From Citrus sinensis (lineage: Eukaryota > Streptophyta > Magnoliopsida > Sapindales > Rutaceae): a stretch of 64,000 bases of DNA. A program made the position numbers and the translations under genes. The notes below the pieces were generated by a model that worked only from the letters and a program-made list of their open reading frames with translations, was not told where the DNA came from and made no database searches. This document shows, one piece after another, positions 12,378 to 24,743 of the stretch (its first letter is position 1; every line of letters starts with the position of its first letter). The stretch covers positions 496,001-560,000 of the forward strand of contig NC_068559.1 in assembly GCF_022201045.2 (NCBI RefSeq), in the 5' to 3' direction.

Positions 12378-15300
12378 CTAAAACCGCCTTCGTACACGCC
12401 TGCCATTGGGATTTGCTGACTCTGCTGCTGCCCCATCTCCAGCTAGATCTAGTGCATATATACTGCTGCCACTTCTTTTCCTATTTGATGACAGACTTGA
12501 GGTATCATCACCTGAAGCCAATGTCTTCAGGAGCTCGGACAACAGTGATGGGCAGCTCTCCTCCAAGTGCTTGAACCCTTCTGACTGCATTATCACTGCC
12601 ACACAAAGGAATGTCATAGTTTTGACAGCTGTTAATTGCACAATCAGAAATTTTGATACTTTCAGATGTTCACATAGATAGTACTTGGGCTGTGCTCTTC
12701 CTAGATTTCATGCTCTTTAACAAAAAAAAGGACAACAATCAACAAATGAATATGGAAAACTTGTTAAAATACAAAGTACTCCGCTTGGGCACTGTTTCTA
12801 TTCTAAGCTATAAAACTAGAAAAATTCTAGTGGATTCAATTGAAGACCAATACTACTTACTCTATTGGAAACCATATTCCTTAAAGGGTATCTAATTCCA
12901 ACCAGGGGCAGGAGATTAAGAGCTGAATATGAAAATCTAAACTCGCATGCCTGACCTTGTAATAACCTTTTAAGTCAAAATCTTCAATAGGAACACCTTC
13001 TATCCTCCCCTTTATAAAATCAGAAACTGTTTCTAGAACTGAAGGAAGGAATATGGAGGAGTGGGATATCTCAAAAGTGAGAGAGAGTGCTCTTATTTCA
13101 AGATCTAGGAAGCATGGTGCAAAACAGACAAATTATTTTCAGAAAAGATCTAAACAATCACATTAACTAAGAATTTAGAATCTTTGAGCATCTCTAGTGA
13201 ATTATGTACACAGGGCAACAGGGGAAAGCATCAGGCAAACTTCAACAGACTAAACAATAAAAACAGAAGCAGGTATGACCTGAAATTTGTACAGCTCAAT
13301 ATCTACGAACAACACGCACCTCCCAAATTCGCCGGAGTTGCAGCAAACTTCAAGCAGATAGCCTTAAGCTGGGGACACTGATGTTGTTCTGCCAGTGCGA
13401 GTGTTGTGGCCACTGTCTCAGCATTTAGTTCTTCACATAATTTTGATTCACACAACAATTTCAATCGATCTACATTATAAAGATCAGCTGCAGCCAGTAG
13501 ATGCTGTACCATGTTGGTTGTTGTGCACATTGATGTTGTGCCAGTAATTTCATATACATCAGGAAATTTATCGGTGTATATAAACAGGAGCATTGCCTGG
13601 AATAACAGAATGGCCCATTTAAGTTAAAAGTGTCTGCTCATGACATAAGCAAATTTGCCTAAATAAAAGCTTATAGTCAGATATTCACAGAACGATCACT
13701 ACTGAATATGCAGATAAAGTGCCAAGTTATACACACCCATCTAAAAGTGAAAAAGAGTAGTATAGCCTATTTGGTTTAACCTCTTGCAATAAAAGTAACA
13801 GATCAAAGGGTTACAATTCAAAGGGGTATAAGTTTAGTTTGGGGTTGGGTGGGGTCTATGGTAACTTAGAAAAACAAGGGAGTTAACAGTTAAGCATTTA
13901 TAGAAGTATGACTCTCAAACAATTGAGCTACAAAAATTACAGACTAAGAAGCATTTAAAAAGATTACAAGCAAATGAAGATACCACAAATATAAATTGTA
14001 CATATAAGAACAAATCTACATCCGTGCCTTTATTGTTAGTTTTAGGATGCCTTGACCATACAATTGAGTGATCTACAGTTAACAGGTTCCCTCTCTAAGT
14101 CGGGAGTTTTTTTTTTTTCAAATGGTTTTTACTCATGATTCAAAATTTTACAAAGCCTAAATAGTGGTTATGCTGGAATATGAGAACTGCATGCATGAAA
14201 ATAAATGCATATTGGAATCATAATCCCTCTTCAAACACCATCCCATTTGTTACTGTTGTCCAAGAATACACTATTTGCAGAAAAACTGCATTCCTTTCAT
14301 AACATTCTCTTATTACTCATAATTAAGAACCCTTCAAATTCACCACAGCATCTTGGTCACAAGCCAACACAAGTTATGGTAGATCGTTAAATTTTAAACA
14401 CACGCACACGCACACATAGAAATAAATCTTTATTCTCTTGAGACACAATTGTAAATGATGGTTTTCTTTTTTCTCTCAAGGCACATAGAAATAAAGGTTT
14501 TCTTTAGTGCATATATACACATGCGTTTTTTTCAATCCTCTTCCATGTGCTGATGAATGCTGAGTAAGAAGAAAACAGAAGCATTACCTTGAAGATTGAG
14601 GGTTCAACATCCTTCACAACTACTTTATCCAAGTTACGATCTCCAACAAGCCCATAGAATTGGGCTCTGAAAACAGGAGAGCGAGCAGCAAGTATCAGTT
14701 TATGAGCTTTAAATGTTTCATCACCAACCTCAAAAACTATGTCACATCCAATTTCAGACTCTAGCAAATCCTTAAGACCCTGGCCCATGTCTGACGGTGG
14801 CACTGGTATGGAATACTGTTTTGGTCCCTCAAGGCGGTTTCTAACAACTCCAACAGTGCAGTTGATGAGAAGACAATCATCCTTAATATAATCAGAAGTC
14901 TCCAGAGATGTTCTTTTAAAGAAGCGCTTATAGCCCCTGAAATGCATTCAAGAAGCAAAATGAAGAAAACAGAATACAGAGACATAGATTTTGGTAAGCG
15001 TGCAAAAACACCAAACTTGATGATGAAACATCCGAACTGATACACATAAGCAATAAACTGTGTCACTGAATCTTAGCAGTTACTAGAACAGTAAAATTTT
15101 GGTAATGCATACCCTACTTAAACTGACACACTGAAGCATCTATAAGCTGTCGAGAAAGCAGACTTTTTCCGGTGCCTCTAGTCATGAAAAATCCATCCAC
15201 AATGACAGATAAAGAAGAATTCAACAAAAATACACAGAAAATAGATAACGACTATGCAATCGCATAAAAGCTCAAAGCCACAGTTGCTTTCGCCACTGTT

Positions 15301-15904
15301 CATCAAAATTCATCCTACTTCTGCACAAATGCACTCCTCATACTACTACTCTGCTCTGCCTATAAAATTCCACTTCTACTGACATGAAGCAATCAAGAAA
15401 AGCCAAAACGAAAAAGAGACCCATCATCGGTAGTTGCAAAAACAACCAAACAAATAGACCAGATGCACCATAAACCACTAAAAATTCAAAATTTATTGTC
15501 ATAAGAATAAAAAGAAGTTAATAAAAGAATTACCACATGCTTCCACGATACTTCAAGGTGTACGGGCCACTCTCTAACGCTCGATCAAAATGACTATGAA
15601 CTTTATGCTTTCCTTTCCCACTTTGGTCAACCAAAGTTAACTCAAACAGCGCCCTCACGTCCGTTCCTTCACTCGCCAACGCAATAAACACCGAAACATA
15701 CAAAGCCCCATCTTCCGGGTTCTTGCCGTCGGGGTAAAAGTAAATCGCCCAATCGTAACCGCCCACGGTAAAAACGTCGCTCGATAAGCACTTGCCAGGG
15801 CCCATTCCCTTCGCCAGGGAGTAACCTTTTACCGTGAACTGGTGGGACCCGTTCACCGTCTCGTTAATTGACTTCGACGTCGAATCTTTCTCCGAATTGC
15901 CCAT
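12378..15904 (-). CDS. BPM3: MATH-BTB protein, CUL3 substrate adaptor (BPM3-like), 404 aa
   Basis: Exons on the minus strand are 15904-15534, 14936-14588, 13596-13320 and 12595-12378. The first in-frame ATG is at 15904; upstream in-frame codons are not ATG. The MATH domain covers about residues 18-150 ([53 protein letters not shown]). The BTB/POZ domain follows at about 180-300 ([36 protein letters not shown]), then a BACK-like helix region ([20 protein letters not shown]). The C-terminus is basic ([14 protein letters not shown]), fitting nuclear targeting. BPM proteins bridge CUL3 ubiquitin ligases to targets such as ERF/AP2, HB6-type HD-ZIP and PP2C proteins. Length (404 aa) is near Arabidopsis BPM3 (At2g39760). 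Proximity to PMT11 and HESO1 also matches the Arabidopsis order. No defect seen. Confidence 0.95.
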
Positions 15905-16829
15905 GATTTCATTGAAATTCAAAAGGGCAGATCCGGGGTTTTACAAATCTGTGCCCTAATTCTTTGATTACGGAGATGGGGAAACTCGCGATTCAAGGAG
16001 CTGAATTGAAGCCCGCGAAAAGAAAAATAAAATTTTCGTATGTGTAATATCGGACGGTTCTTAGGGCTAAATTTGGAATTGAATTTCTTGCGCGGTGGCG
16101 ATGATGGCTGTGATCTTAACACAGAGCGAAGAGTAATGAAGAGAAGAGGGGTTTCGATCGAGTGTGGTCATGGACTCGATATTTATAGGTAAAACGGACG
16201 GTGTTTGGCAGTTGAGATACTACGCTCCCCCACACGATATTAATACAATTAACAAATCAATTTTACATATACATATACATATATATATCGAGAGAGAGAG
16301 AGAGAGAGTAAGAGAGAGAGAGAGAGAGAGAACCAAATTTTTAGAATATTATCTTCTACACCCCTGAGTTCTTATGTATTGTATTTAAATTGCGATAAAA
16401 CGAGTACCGTTAATCAAATAGGTCGCTGCCCTTAAACTTCTTGTTAATTGTAATTTGTAAGTAAGATTTGATTTATTTATGTATACTATTATACTCATAA
16501 CGGATGATTCCATAGCTTAACATAAAGATTTTGTGGTAATTTGTTAGTAAGACTAAGTAGTATTACTTTATTTTTATTATTGAATACTTTTGGGAAGAGA
16601 TCTTTTAGTATGTAAAATTCAATCTACATAAAACAAAAAGTAAAATGTAAAATCATAGATAAAGGGTCAAATTCATTCCATGGGGGCATTGACTTTCTTG
16701 AAACGTAATTAAACTTCAGTCTTTTTTATACACAAAAGTTTGTAATTAATTATTAGTTGAGATTGACAAGAGACTATTTTGGTTTGTTTATTTCTGAGCA
16801 ATGTACATAACATAATTTTTTTTTTTTTC
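15905..16829. promoter_or_regulatory. Upstream region of the BPM3-like gene with GA microsatellite
   Basis: The first 250 bp upstream of the start codon are GC-richer and probably hold the 5' UTR and core promoter. A (GA)n tract with one interruption lies at about 16290-16330, preceded by an (AT/AC) tract. GA/CT tracts near plant transcription starts are common GAGA-type or Y-patch elements. Beyond 16400 the sequence is AT-rich with nothing recognised. Confidence 0.4.
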
Positions 16830-17600
16830 CTGAGATATTCAGGATGATAAGATCAGTTTCAAAAGAAGAGTAATCACAAAATGCCTTGCACTCTTTTAAG
16901 TTTCAAGCTGTCTGTGTGATCTATAAAGGAGACAACTTTTTTAGGTGAGATTTTTTCCAGTGGCCATGGTCATCAACTGCTAGACAAATAAGTAATTCTT
17001 ACCACAGCTCCTATATTCAAACAAATTAATTAATGCAGAAGCACCAATGGAGTCTCAAAAGAACAGTATTCATGTTGAATACACACATATATAATCATTC
17101 TCAAATGCAAGCGATCTTTTTTTTTTAATGTAAACATGCTATTAAGTCATGCGACTTAATAAAATTATTTTTTGATGTATTATAATGCAGTGCGGTTTAA
17201 TAATATTAATATTTGACTCTATTAAAAACTGTATAAAAAATATATATGAGGACGTCCATTTGGATACACTAGAATATGTCTCTTTCTCATGGGTTGTAGA
17301 CGTACCTTGGATTGGATAGTATTTAAGGCCGGATCTACATAATACAAGACCCTCAATAGAATCAGGGTGTTCAGTCTCAGATTTGGATTTATCAAGGTGG
17401 TATCCAGAAGCGTCATCCTCAGGTTTTGATTTGGAAACACAACCATTATCAACAGGTTTTGTTTTTCGTTTTGGGACTGTAAGCATAGCCTTCAGGATTT
17501 GATTTTCCAGTTTCATGATTGGAATTTTAAACTATAAACACTTGCAGAGGCAAGGATTAGCAATGACAAGAGAATCAAAGAAGCAATATTGAAAAGGAAG
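16830..17600 (-). pseudogene. Decayed tandem copy of the Pollen Ole e 1 domain gene
   Basis: Reading down the minus strand from about 17600, a broken signal-peptide-like stretch (LLILLSLLILASAS) resembles residues 10-25 of the intact neighbour. It is followed by a strongly shortened repeat region with KSKPEDD and DKSKSETEHPD words, and then GLVLCRSGLKYYPIQG at about 17350-17300, matching GLVLCKSGSKYFPIQG at the end of exon 1 in the intact gene. The second exon survives only as pieces near 16985-16860 (AVDDHG, LSPL, LKECKAF) with stops and a deletion. The ATG-initiated frame at about 17516 therefore covers only part of an ancestral exon 1. The copy lacks most of the tandem repeats and the complete cysteine pattern. 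It is most likely a dead tandem duplicate. Confidence 0.75.
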
Positions 17601-18992
17601 CATGTGGTGATATATAGCCATTAATTACAAGAGAAACAGATAATTAAATAGATATGCATGTCATAAGCTGCCACCATATGCATGGATGATCTCTAATGTA
17701 TAAGTAACTCAGCAACGCTTACGATTGATTTTCAGGTGGGTGTAAAATGGGCGAACTTGAGTTATTGGGCTCTTATGAGGAAGGCTTTCATAGTTATGTG
17801 TGGCGACGTGACATCCAAAAATTTTAGACTTTGTTGTTGCTAATCAATAATTACAGACGAAGTAGATCATTCAACTCTAATATCCTTTTGCTCATCAGTA
17901 ACCCTAGGTTGATTCATTAAGACTTGATTTAATTTTCAATTGATTTTCGTATTTAAAAAATGAGCCGATACATCCTGTCATTACTTCTATTTGTGTTAAA
18001 TGTTTCAGTTTGATGGCGAAAAATTAATTTTATTTTTGTTATAAGGGATGGTGATTCGCATATCATTATTCAAAATAATAATAATAAAGCCAAAAAAGGA
18101 CATCTATTCAGGGGACGGCATGTTTACCCCTCAAATCCCAATATGCCATGTATATATGCATAAAAAGCCATAAACCTATCACAAAGAGAATAAAAAACTC
18201 TGGAAATTTACATTCAAGAATCGAATTACTTTCGAATAATGAACTAAAAAAAAAATCCTGCTACTTAATTGCTCAGAAAATAATAAAAAAGCGTACAACT
18301 TTTGTGCTTGGTAATCTTTTTTATTTATTTTATTTATTTGACATTAATATATTATATGGAGCAAGAAATTACTAAAAGTTAATTTGTAGTAAGTAATCAA
18401 GATTTAAATAAATTACTCAAATTTATTTTGGCTTAAAATATATGACATAGAATTAGGGACATTTCCCCCTAATGATTTTCCCTTTTACCAGTTGCCCACT
18501 ATTTTCTCACATCAAATTACAATGCGCCTCATGAAGTCCAGAAGTTAACAGAGTGCTCTTTTATTAATGTTTTTACATATCTACCCTTGATAATGATAAT
18601 AAAACCTAACATGTCTGTCTGCAGCAATATTAGTCCATTAAACTAATATTGATTTCATTAGAATATTATAAAATATGAATAAAATTACAGAATCTAATAT
18701 TGAGAGAAGTTGTTTATTTAATTATCTTAATAATTGACATTAGGAGTGAATATGACAATTAACATGGCTGCACCATTACATTGAAGTGACGAAAGGCATA
18801 ATCGTTAGAAGAAAATAGTTTTTTAGTCCCTAAGATTTGCCTTTTATTACAAAATTAATCTTTTTATATTAAAAAATTCTACAAAACATCCCTGTTATAA
18901 GCCTGTTCCCTTAGAATATCTAGACTTCGGTTCGGGGTCTCCTCTAATCAAGAATTGAAGGGTTTTTGATACCAAATTAAGGTAACGTGGGC
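17601..18992. other. Intergenic, nothing recognised
   Basis: AT-rich DNA between the decayed duplicate and a Tourist-like element. Only short open frames without coding character are present. Confidence 0.4.
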
Positions 18993-18995
18993 TAA

Positions 18996-19615
18996 GGTGG
19001 CATTTATTTTTTTATCTGAAATCTAAATAGACTTGAATTAGTCTGAATTCTGAATAGGTTTGAATGTCTGAATCTGAATAATATGTTTATTTTTTCGTCT
19101 GAATCTCGGAAAATAATTATTAAGTTGTTTGTTTTTTTCAACTTAAAAAGCTAAAAATATGTACTTTTACATTTGTATCCTTATTAAATTTGAATGTCAA
19201 ATAAATAATATATTAAATACCACAATATTTTAACATTTATAAGTAAAACTATATTCAAGTGAATACATAATTATTTTGAAAGTTTAATATATAAAATACC
19301 ATAAATTTCAAATTTTATCGTATATAATATAAGAAAGAAAAAACATGGATATTTTTATGTGGGGTAAATATCTATGGGTGAGTTTTGGGATAGACATAAA
19401 AAATAAATTATAAAACATGGATATTTTTGACATTAGCAAGTAATTGACTTAATTCAGATTTCTCCATTAAGTAAAAAGCCAAAAAAATTAGCTTATTTTA
19501 TTAAGTCAAAATTATTTAAAAAGTCTCATTAAGTTATAAAAACAAACACCTCTAATTAACTTAATTAATTAAGTTAAGTCACTTTAAGTCATTAAGTTAA
19601 AAAACAAACGTCACC
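18996..19615. mobile_element. Tourist-like (PIF/Harbinger) MITE, about 620 bp
   Basis: The left end GGTGGCATTTATTTTTTT and the right end, reverse complemented, GGTGACGTTTGTTTTTTAAC form imperfect terminal inverted repeats. The 3-bp direct repeats TAA at 18993-18995 and 19616-19618 fit the TWA target preference of PIF/Harbinger elements. The interior has a duplicated word (AAACATGGATATTTTT near 19344 and 19416) and no coding frame. Confidence 0.55.
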
Positions 19616-19938
19616 TAAGTTAATATTTCTTAATCTTACCTAATTTAATCTTTTCCCATATTTATTTATAATACCAATCACGGATAAATTTTCTCAGCTC
19701 AAACGATAAGATTTCATATAGGAGAAAATTCTGCTTTTTGATAGAGTTATTATGCACTAAAGGACAAATAATGCCTCAACAACATATCAGTCGTAACATA
19801 AAATGAACAAGATGACAACCAGACTCATGAGTTGCACAAGCACATGATGCAACTCCCTTTTTGTGAAACAAATAAAAATCAAAGAAAAATAGAACATAGG
19901 TTGTTTAATATGCTCAATAAAGAAGAGAATTAATTTAA

Positions 19939-21704
19939 TTAGTAGCCAACAGGGGTTGATGAAGTGAAGAAGAAAGGCCTTGCTGAATAAAGTTTCATCT
20001 TCTTCTCATGCAGGATCTGGTAAGAAGTAAGGACAGCCCCAGAAATTCCCTTGTTAACATCTGAAGGAATTTTACAGGTTTCCAATGGAGACTTTTCCAA
20101 GAAAGCCTTGCACTCTTTAATCTTCAAGTTGTCTTGGAGATGTAATGGAGACATTAATGTAGCTAGGAAGTAACCTTTGGCATCAGTTGTGCCTCTGCAA
20201 TTGAAGAAAGATTTTGATCCGTACCCATTTTCATCAACTGCTTCACACGTTACTCTTGCTACAGCCCCTGTACATGTGATCAAATAAATTAGTGCAAATG
20301 GAAAATAACGAGATGTCAGATATAATAGATTCACGATGCTTATGGGAAGAAAATTTGAAAAAAAAGGGAACCATGCGTACCTTGAATTGGAAAGTATTTG
20401 GAACCGGATTTACATAGAACAAGTCCTTGGATACCAATCGGCAGTAACTTTTCGGTATCTCCTGGAATGGTGTTGCTAAAGTCATTATTGTCGGGCTTCG
20501 ATTTTTCGGCATCTGGCTTCGACCCATAGCTAGTATCTACTGACTTGGATTGCTCTTCGGACTTCTTCGATTTATCAACATTTGGCTTAGAGTTGTATTC
20601 ATTATCCTCGGACATTGACTTGTCAGTGTCTGGTTTGGAGTCATAGCCATAATTCTCGGACTTGGGTTTATCTTCTACCTGTGGCTTAGAGTGGCGTTCA
20701 TTCTCCTTGTTAGTCTCTGGTTTGGAGCCATGGCCATAATCAACTGGTTTGGATTTTTCTTCGTACTTGGATTTCTCAAAGTCTAGCTCAGAGACGTACT
20801 TATCCTGCTCAGGATTTGACTTTTCTGTGTCCGTTTTGGAGCCATAGTCATAATTCTCCGACTTGGGTTTCTCTTCTGGCTTATCCTCGGACTTTGACTT
20901 GTTAGTGTCTGGATTGGAGCCGTAAGGCCCGTAACCGTAATTCTCCGACTCGGGTTTATCTTCTGACTTCGATTTGTCAGTATCTGGCTTAGGGCTAGGG
21001 CTATATCCATTCTCCTCGGGCTTTGACTTGTTAACGACTGGTTTGGAGCCATAGTCATAATTCTCCGACCTAGGTTTCTCTTCTGGCTTCGATTTGTCAG
21101 CATCTGGCTTAGCGTCGTATTCATGATTATCCTCGGCCTTTGACTTGTCAGAGTCTGGTTTGGCTCCGTAATTGTGATTCTCCGACTTGGGTTTCTCGTC
21201 TGGCTTCGATTTGTCAGCATCCAGCCGAGGTCTATACTCATTACCCTTAGACTCTGACCCGCGATTGTCTGGTTTATAGCCATAGCCATTAACCTCTTGC
21301 TTGGATTTCTCTTCAGATTCGGATTCGTGAAGGTATGCTTCCACTTCGTCATATTCTTTTTCCTCATCTTCCTCCGGTATGGATCCATAATCATAATTCT
21401 CGGGCTTGGACTCATCTTTGGACTTCGATTTGTCAACATCTGGCTTAGTGTTGTATTCACCATTTTCAGGCTTTGACTTGTAATCCTCCGGTGTTAATCC
21501 AGAACCATATTCTCCTTTCTGGGATTCATCTTCTGATTTTGATTTGTCAGCATTTACCTGGAGGCTGTAAGTATGGTACTCAGACCCTGGCTTATTAACA
21601 TCCTGCTTGGAGCTATAACTGTAATCATAATTAGCAGAAGCAAGGATTAGAAATGACAAGAGAATAAGCAAAGAGGTTGTGAAGAAGAAACGGCTAAGAG
21701 CCAT
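19939..21704 (-). CDS. Secreted repeat-rich protein with C-terminal Pollen Ole e 1 domain, 550 aa
   Basis: Exons are 21704-20381 and 20267-19939, joined in phase (CAA G|GG). Residues 1-24 form a signal peptide ending ILASA. Residues about 25-425 are hydrophilic imperfect repeats of about 18-24 residues built from KPDxDKSKxE, KPKSENYDYGS and similar words; Lys, Ser, Glu, Asp, Tyr and SKP motifs dominate. The last 120 residues are a Pollen Ole e 1/extensin-type domain (GLVLCKSGSKYFPIQG, VTCEAVDENGYGSKSFFNC, TTDAKGYFLATL, KECKAFLEKSP, ETCKIP) with five cysteines visible. Such proteins are extracellular and often wall-associated; related Arabidopsis proteins include PRP-type root and pollen proteins. 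Here the classical Pro-rich segment is replaced by charged repeats. The exact role is unknown. A decayed duplicate lies 2.3 kb downstream. Confidence 0.85.
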
Positions 21705-22242
21705 GACGGAGTTATAACATAAGAGGAAAGGTGGAAGGATCTATATTGAGCGAATAGCTTGAGCTACCTCCATGGCCTTTTTATACGAATTAAAGGTTTA
21801 TTCATTTTATTTCTCCATGAGCCTGAGCCATAACGTGAGAGGATGGAAGTACCTGGGTGGGCTGCACGATTTCAATCTCTGGCCGGCGGTGGCACTAAAG
21901 TGAACATTGAATGCTTGCCTTGATATCACGCTTCCCATCATCTTTAACGTGATACCCAACACTCCGGGTTTCTGTAGTATATTCAACTCACGATCATAAA
22001 TTCATAATATCATCATCTGGACCCAAGATTTGTTTTAATATACAAGTTGACCTTCAACATTTAAAAATGCCCCTTTATCGCTCTCGTTCGCAAAAGGAAA
22101 CTCATTATCGCTTAAAAAAAAAAGAAAGTCTAAAAAGAGTAAGGCTGAGCTATTTGAATGTATTAATTTTCTTTTAATAATCACTTTTTTTAATTAAAAT
22201 AGTTATCAAATTATAACTTATTATTTTAATTAGAGTGAAAGA
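21705..22242. promoter_or_regulatory. Upstream region of the Ole e 1 domain gene
   Basis: On the minus strand, TATAAAAAGG (about 21786-21777) lies about 75 bp upstream of the start codon and is a good TATA-box candidate. The next 150 bp are GC-richer than the surroundings, then AT-rich DNA follows. Regulation cannot be inferred further. Confidence 0.45.
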
Positions 22243-22823
22243 TTGTTTAACCCTTATATTATCGAGTTAGTGTTTGTTCAGTTCTTGTACTTCAAAACAT
22301 CTCTGCTCTTAAACTAGTAACATTTTTGCCATTATTTTTCGTTCCTTTTGACTTATTTTTACAATATTATCCTCTTTCAATAACTTTTTTTATCATTAAT
22401 AAAAAATAAATTACTAATTTAAGCCCCTAAAAATAAAATAAGAACAAAAAAAATGCATATTAATTTTTGTAGAAGCTCACATATGACCAAAAAATTAATA
22501 TTGTAACTGGTAAGAAAGAATTAAATTACCAATTTTGTGGATATTAATAAAAAAATTGATATATTAACTTCTCAACATAGTTACCTATACAAATTAATAT
22601 ATATTCTTTTTGTTTCTATTTTATTTTTTTGGGATAAATTGATAATTTAATTTTTTTTCTTTTATTAATGTAAAAAAAATTATTGTAAGAGGGTCGTATT
22701 GCAAAAACAAGTCCAAACGTAATGGTAAGAGTGTCAATAATTTAATATAAGAGATGGTTTAAGGTACCTTTAAAAATATAAGGATTAACCATGCACTAAC
22801 CTCAAAATATAGGGACTAAACAA
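22243..22823. mobile_element. Candidate MITE with inverted ends, about 580 bp
   Basis: The left end reads TTGTTTAACCCTTATATTAT followed by GAGTTAGTG. The right end, reverse complemented, reads TTGTTTAGTCCCTATATTTT followed by GAGGTTAGTG. The inner part is AT-rich and non-coding. No convincing target-site duplication was found, so class and exact borders are uncertain. Confidence 0.45.
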
Positions 22824-24743
22824 GTTTTTATCTTTTAATTCATTAATTCTCAAACATCACAAAATTAATGTCAATTAACTAATTTATCTAAAATTACAAA
22901 ATTAATATTAATCAACTAATTTCTCTTTTTACTATAATAATAGTCAATACCTAAACTAGTTTCTCTCATTCAATATTTCTTTTTTCATTCTTTCTCGCCT
23001 AATCAAATTTATCTTTTTTCTCACTCTTCACTATAACATTAACAATACTGACTTGTTATTATCATTTAGAGTTTGTGCTTTTGTGATTTATTTAAAAAAA
23101 AATTAATAGATTAAAAGTGGAACAAAAACTTTTATATATATATATATTTACATGATGGGTATTGATCCTTTCATTTTGTTTATATTACAATATGGTTCAA
23201 TTTGTTAATTTTTGAACAATTTCTTTTGTTTACATAAATGTAATATTTACTTATATATCATGATAAATATTGATAAGGAAAGGAGATGAAGAGAGAGAGA
23301 GAGAGAGAGAGAGAACAAATGGTCAGTTTGGGATTGCAGTGGTTGATTAAATAAGCTATTTATTATGTACAGATGAAATAAGTTGTTAATTAAAAAAGTA
23401 ATTTAATGTTCCGTAAATTGTGTTGTTGTGATTGTTGTGAGTTTGATAAGTAGAGTATGTGCATTTGGTAAATATTATTATGAAAGTATTATAAAAATAT
23501 ATATAAGTTTAAATTACTTTTTTATTTTTTAGAAAATGTTTAATAAATTATTCAAACATGCCTTTTTTTTCTTTTAAAAACACATAAAATTACATAAAGT
23601 GAAAAAAAAGCTCAAGTAAATAAAATCCAATAAACTTCATAATTTGCTACATATAATATGATAAAAACTCATATTAATACATAATTCAAATAAAATGAAA
23701 AACAATATACATTGCATTCATATTATACTTGTTGTAATAATATTTCTCAAAATCTTTGGTTCTTGTGATTCATAGCCATCAATATTGTGACACTCTTATT
23801 GAGTGTCATTATCTTTTTTTATTCATCTATTAAAGATTGAATTAGGATTATTTTCCATGTCGTCAAAATTAAGATCACATTGTGCAGGCCTCACATAATT
23901 GTGCAATATTGCAATGTTGTCAAAATTATTAAAATATTAAGGTTAAAATAAAAACTTTAAAAAAGAATAGTGACTTATTTAATAAGTTGTTTATAAAAAA
24001 TAATTTTCTACCTACTTTTAAAAGTTACAATTAAAATAAAAAAAATTATAAAATTAAGCAACTTTTAAAGAAAATGAAATAAACAACTTTTAAAAATTTA
24101 CTATTTTTACCAAAAATTATGAAATAAGTAGATTATTAAATTTTAACCAAAAAAAAAAGCAATAAAAATTATATTTTTCCAATAAAAAATTTAATTAAAA
24201 AAATTTAATAAATAATTTAATAGGTTCCCCACCCGTCTAAAAATTATAAGAAAAACTTATACACGCCGTCCTACCAGTCAGCACACGTCTTTCCCAAAAA
24301 TATTTGGGTCCAAGTGCCATTTTCCAAAAATATTTGTTCTGAGAGGGGGCCAAGAATTGAGCTTCAGGCGTAATTCTCGATCAATACAGGTGAGGAAAAA
24401 AAATATTACAAACATAACAATTTAAGAACCTTGCATCTACAAGCTTGGTGTTTTACAGCTAAATTACACGAACACTTGCCCAATCTCTCATTATATCAAA
24501 GTCTACACCTACCAAATAATTAGTAAACAAGACGTAATCTAAAATGGATCAGATGTCACTATATAAATACACAAATGAAACAATTCTCTCTTTTTTTCAA
24601 TCTCTTCGTCTGTGCAATAAATTTTTGGTAGAGCATCTTCGCTCTCTTATCTTGGTATTGGAGAGACACGACTCCATGTTGTTAATTTTAATTTTACAGT
24701 CTCCCCAAAAACAGATGGAAGTCTGGAAGAGAATCCAATTGCT
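22824..24743. other. AT-rich intergenic region with a GA microsatellite
   Basis: No gene seen. A (GA)n tract lies at about 23290-23314. The last few hundred bases before 24743 should include the 3' UTR of the PMT11-like gene. Confidence 0.45.

Noticed and set aside
15902-15922. Six-codon N-terminal extension of the BPM3-like protein
   Set aside because: The upstream codon in frame is TTG, not ATG; MGNSEKD at 15904 is the first true ATG.
20783-21463. Open frame of 226 codons on the minus strand inside the Ole e 1 gene
   Set aside because: It is an alternative-frame shadow of the tandem repeats in exon 1; repeats keep all frames open together.
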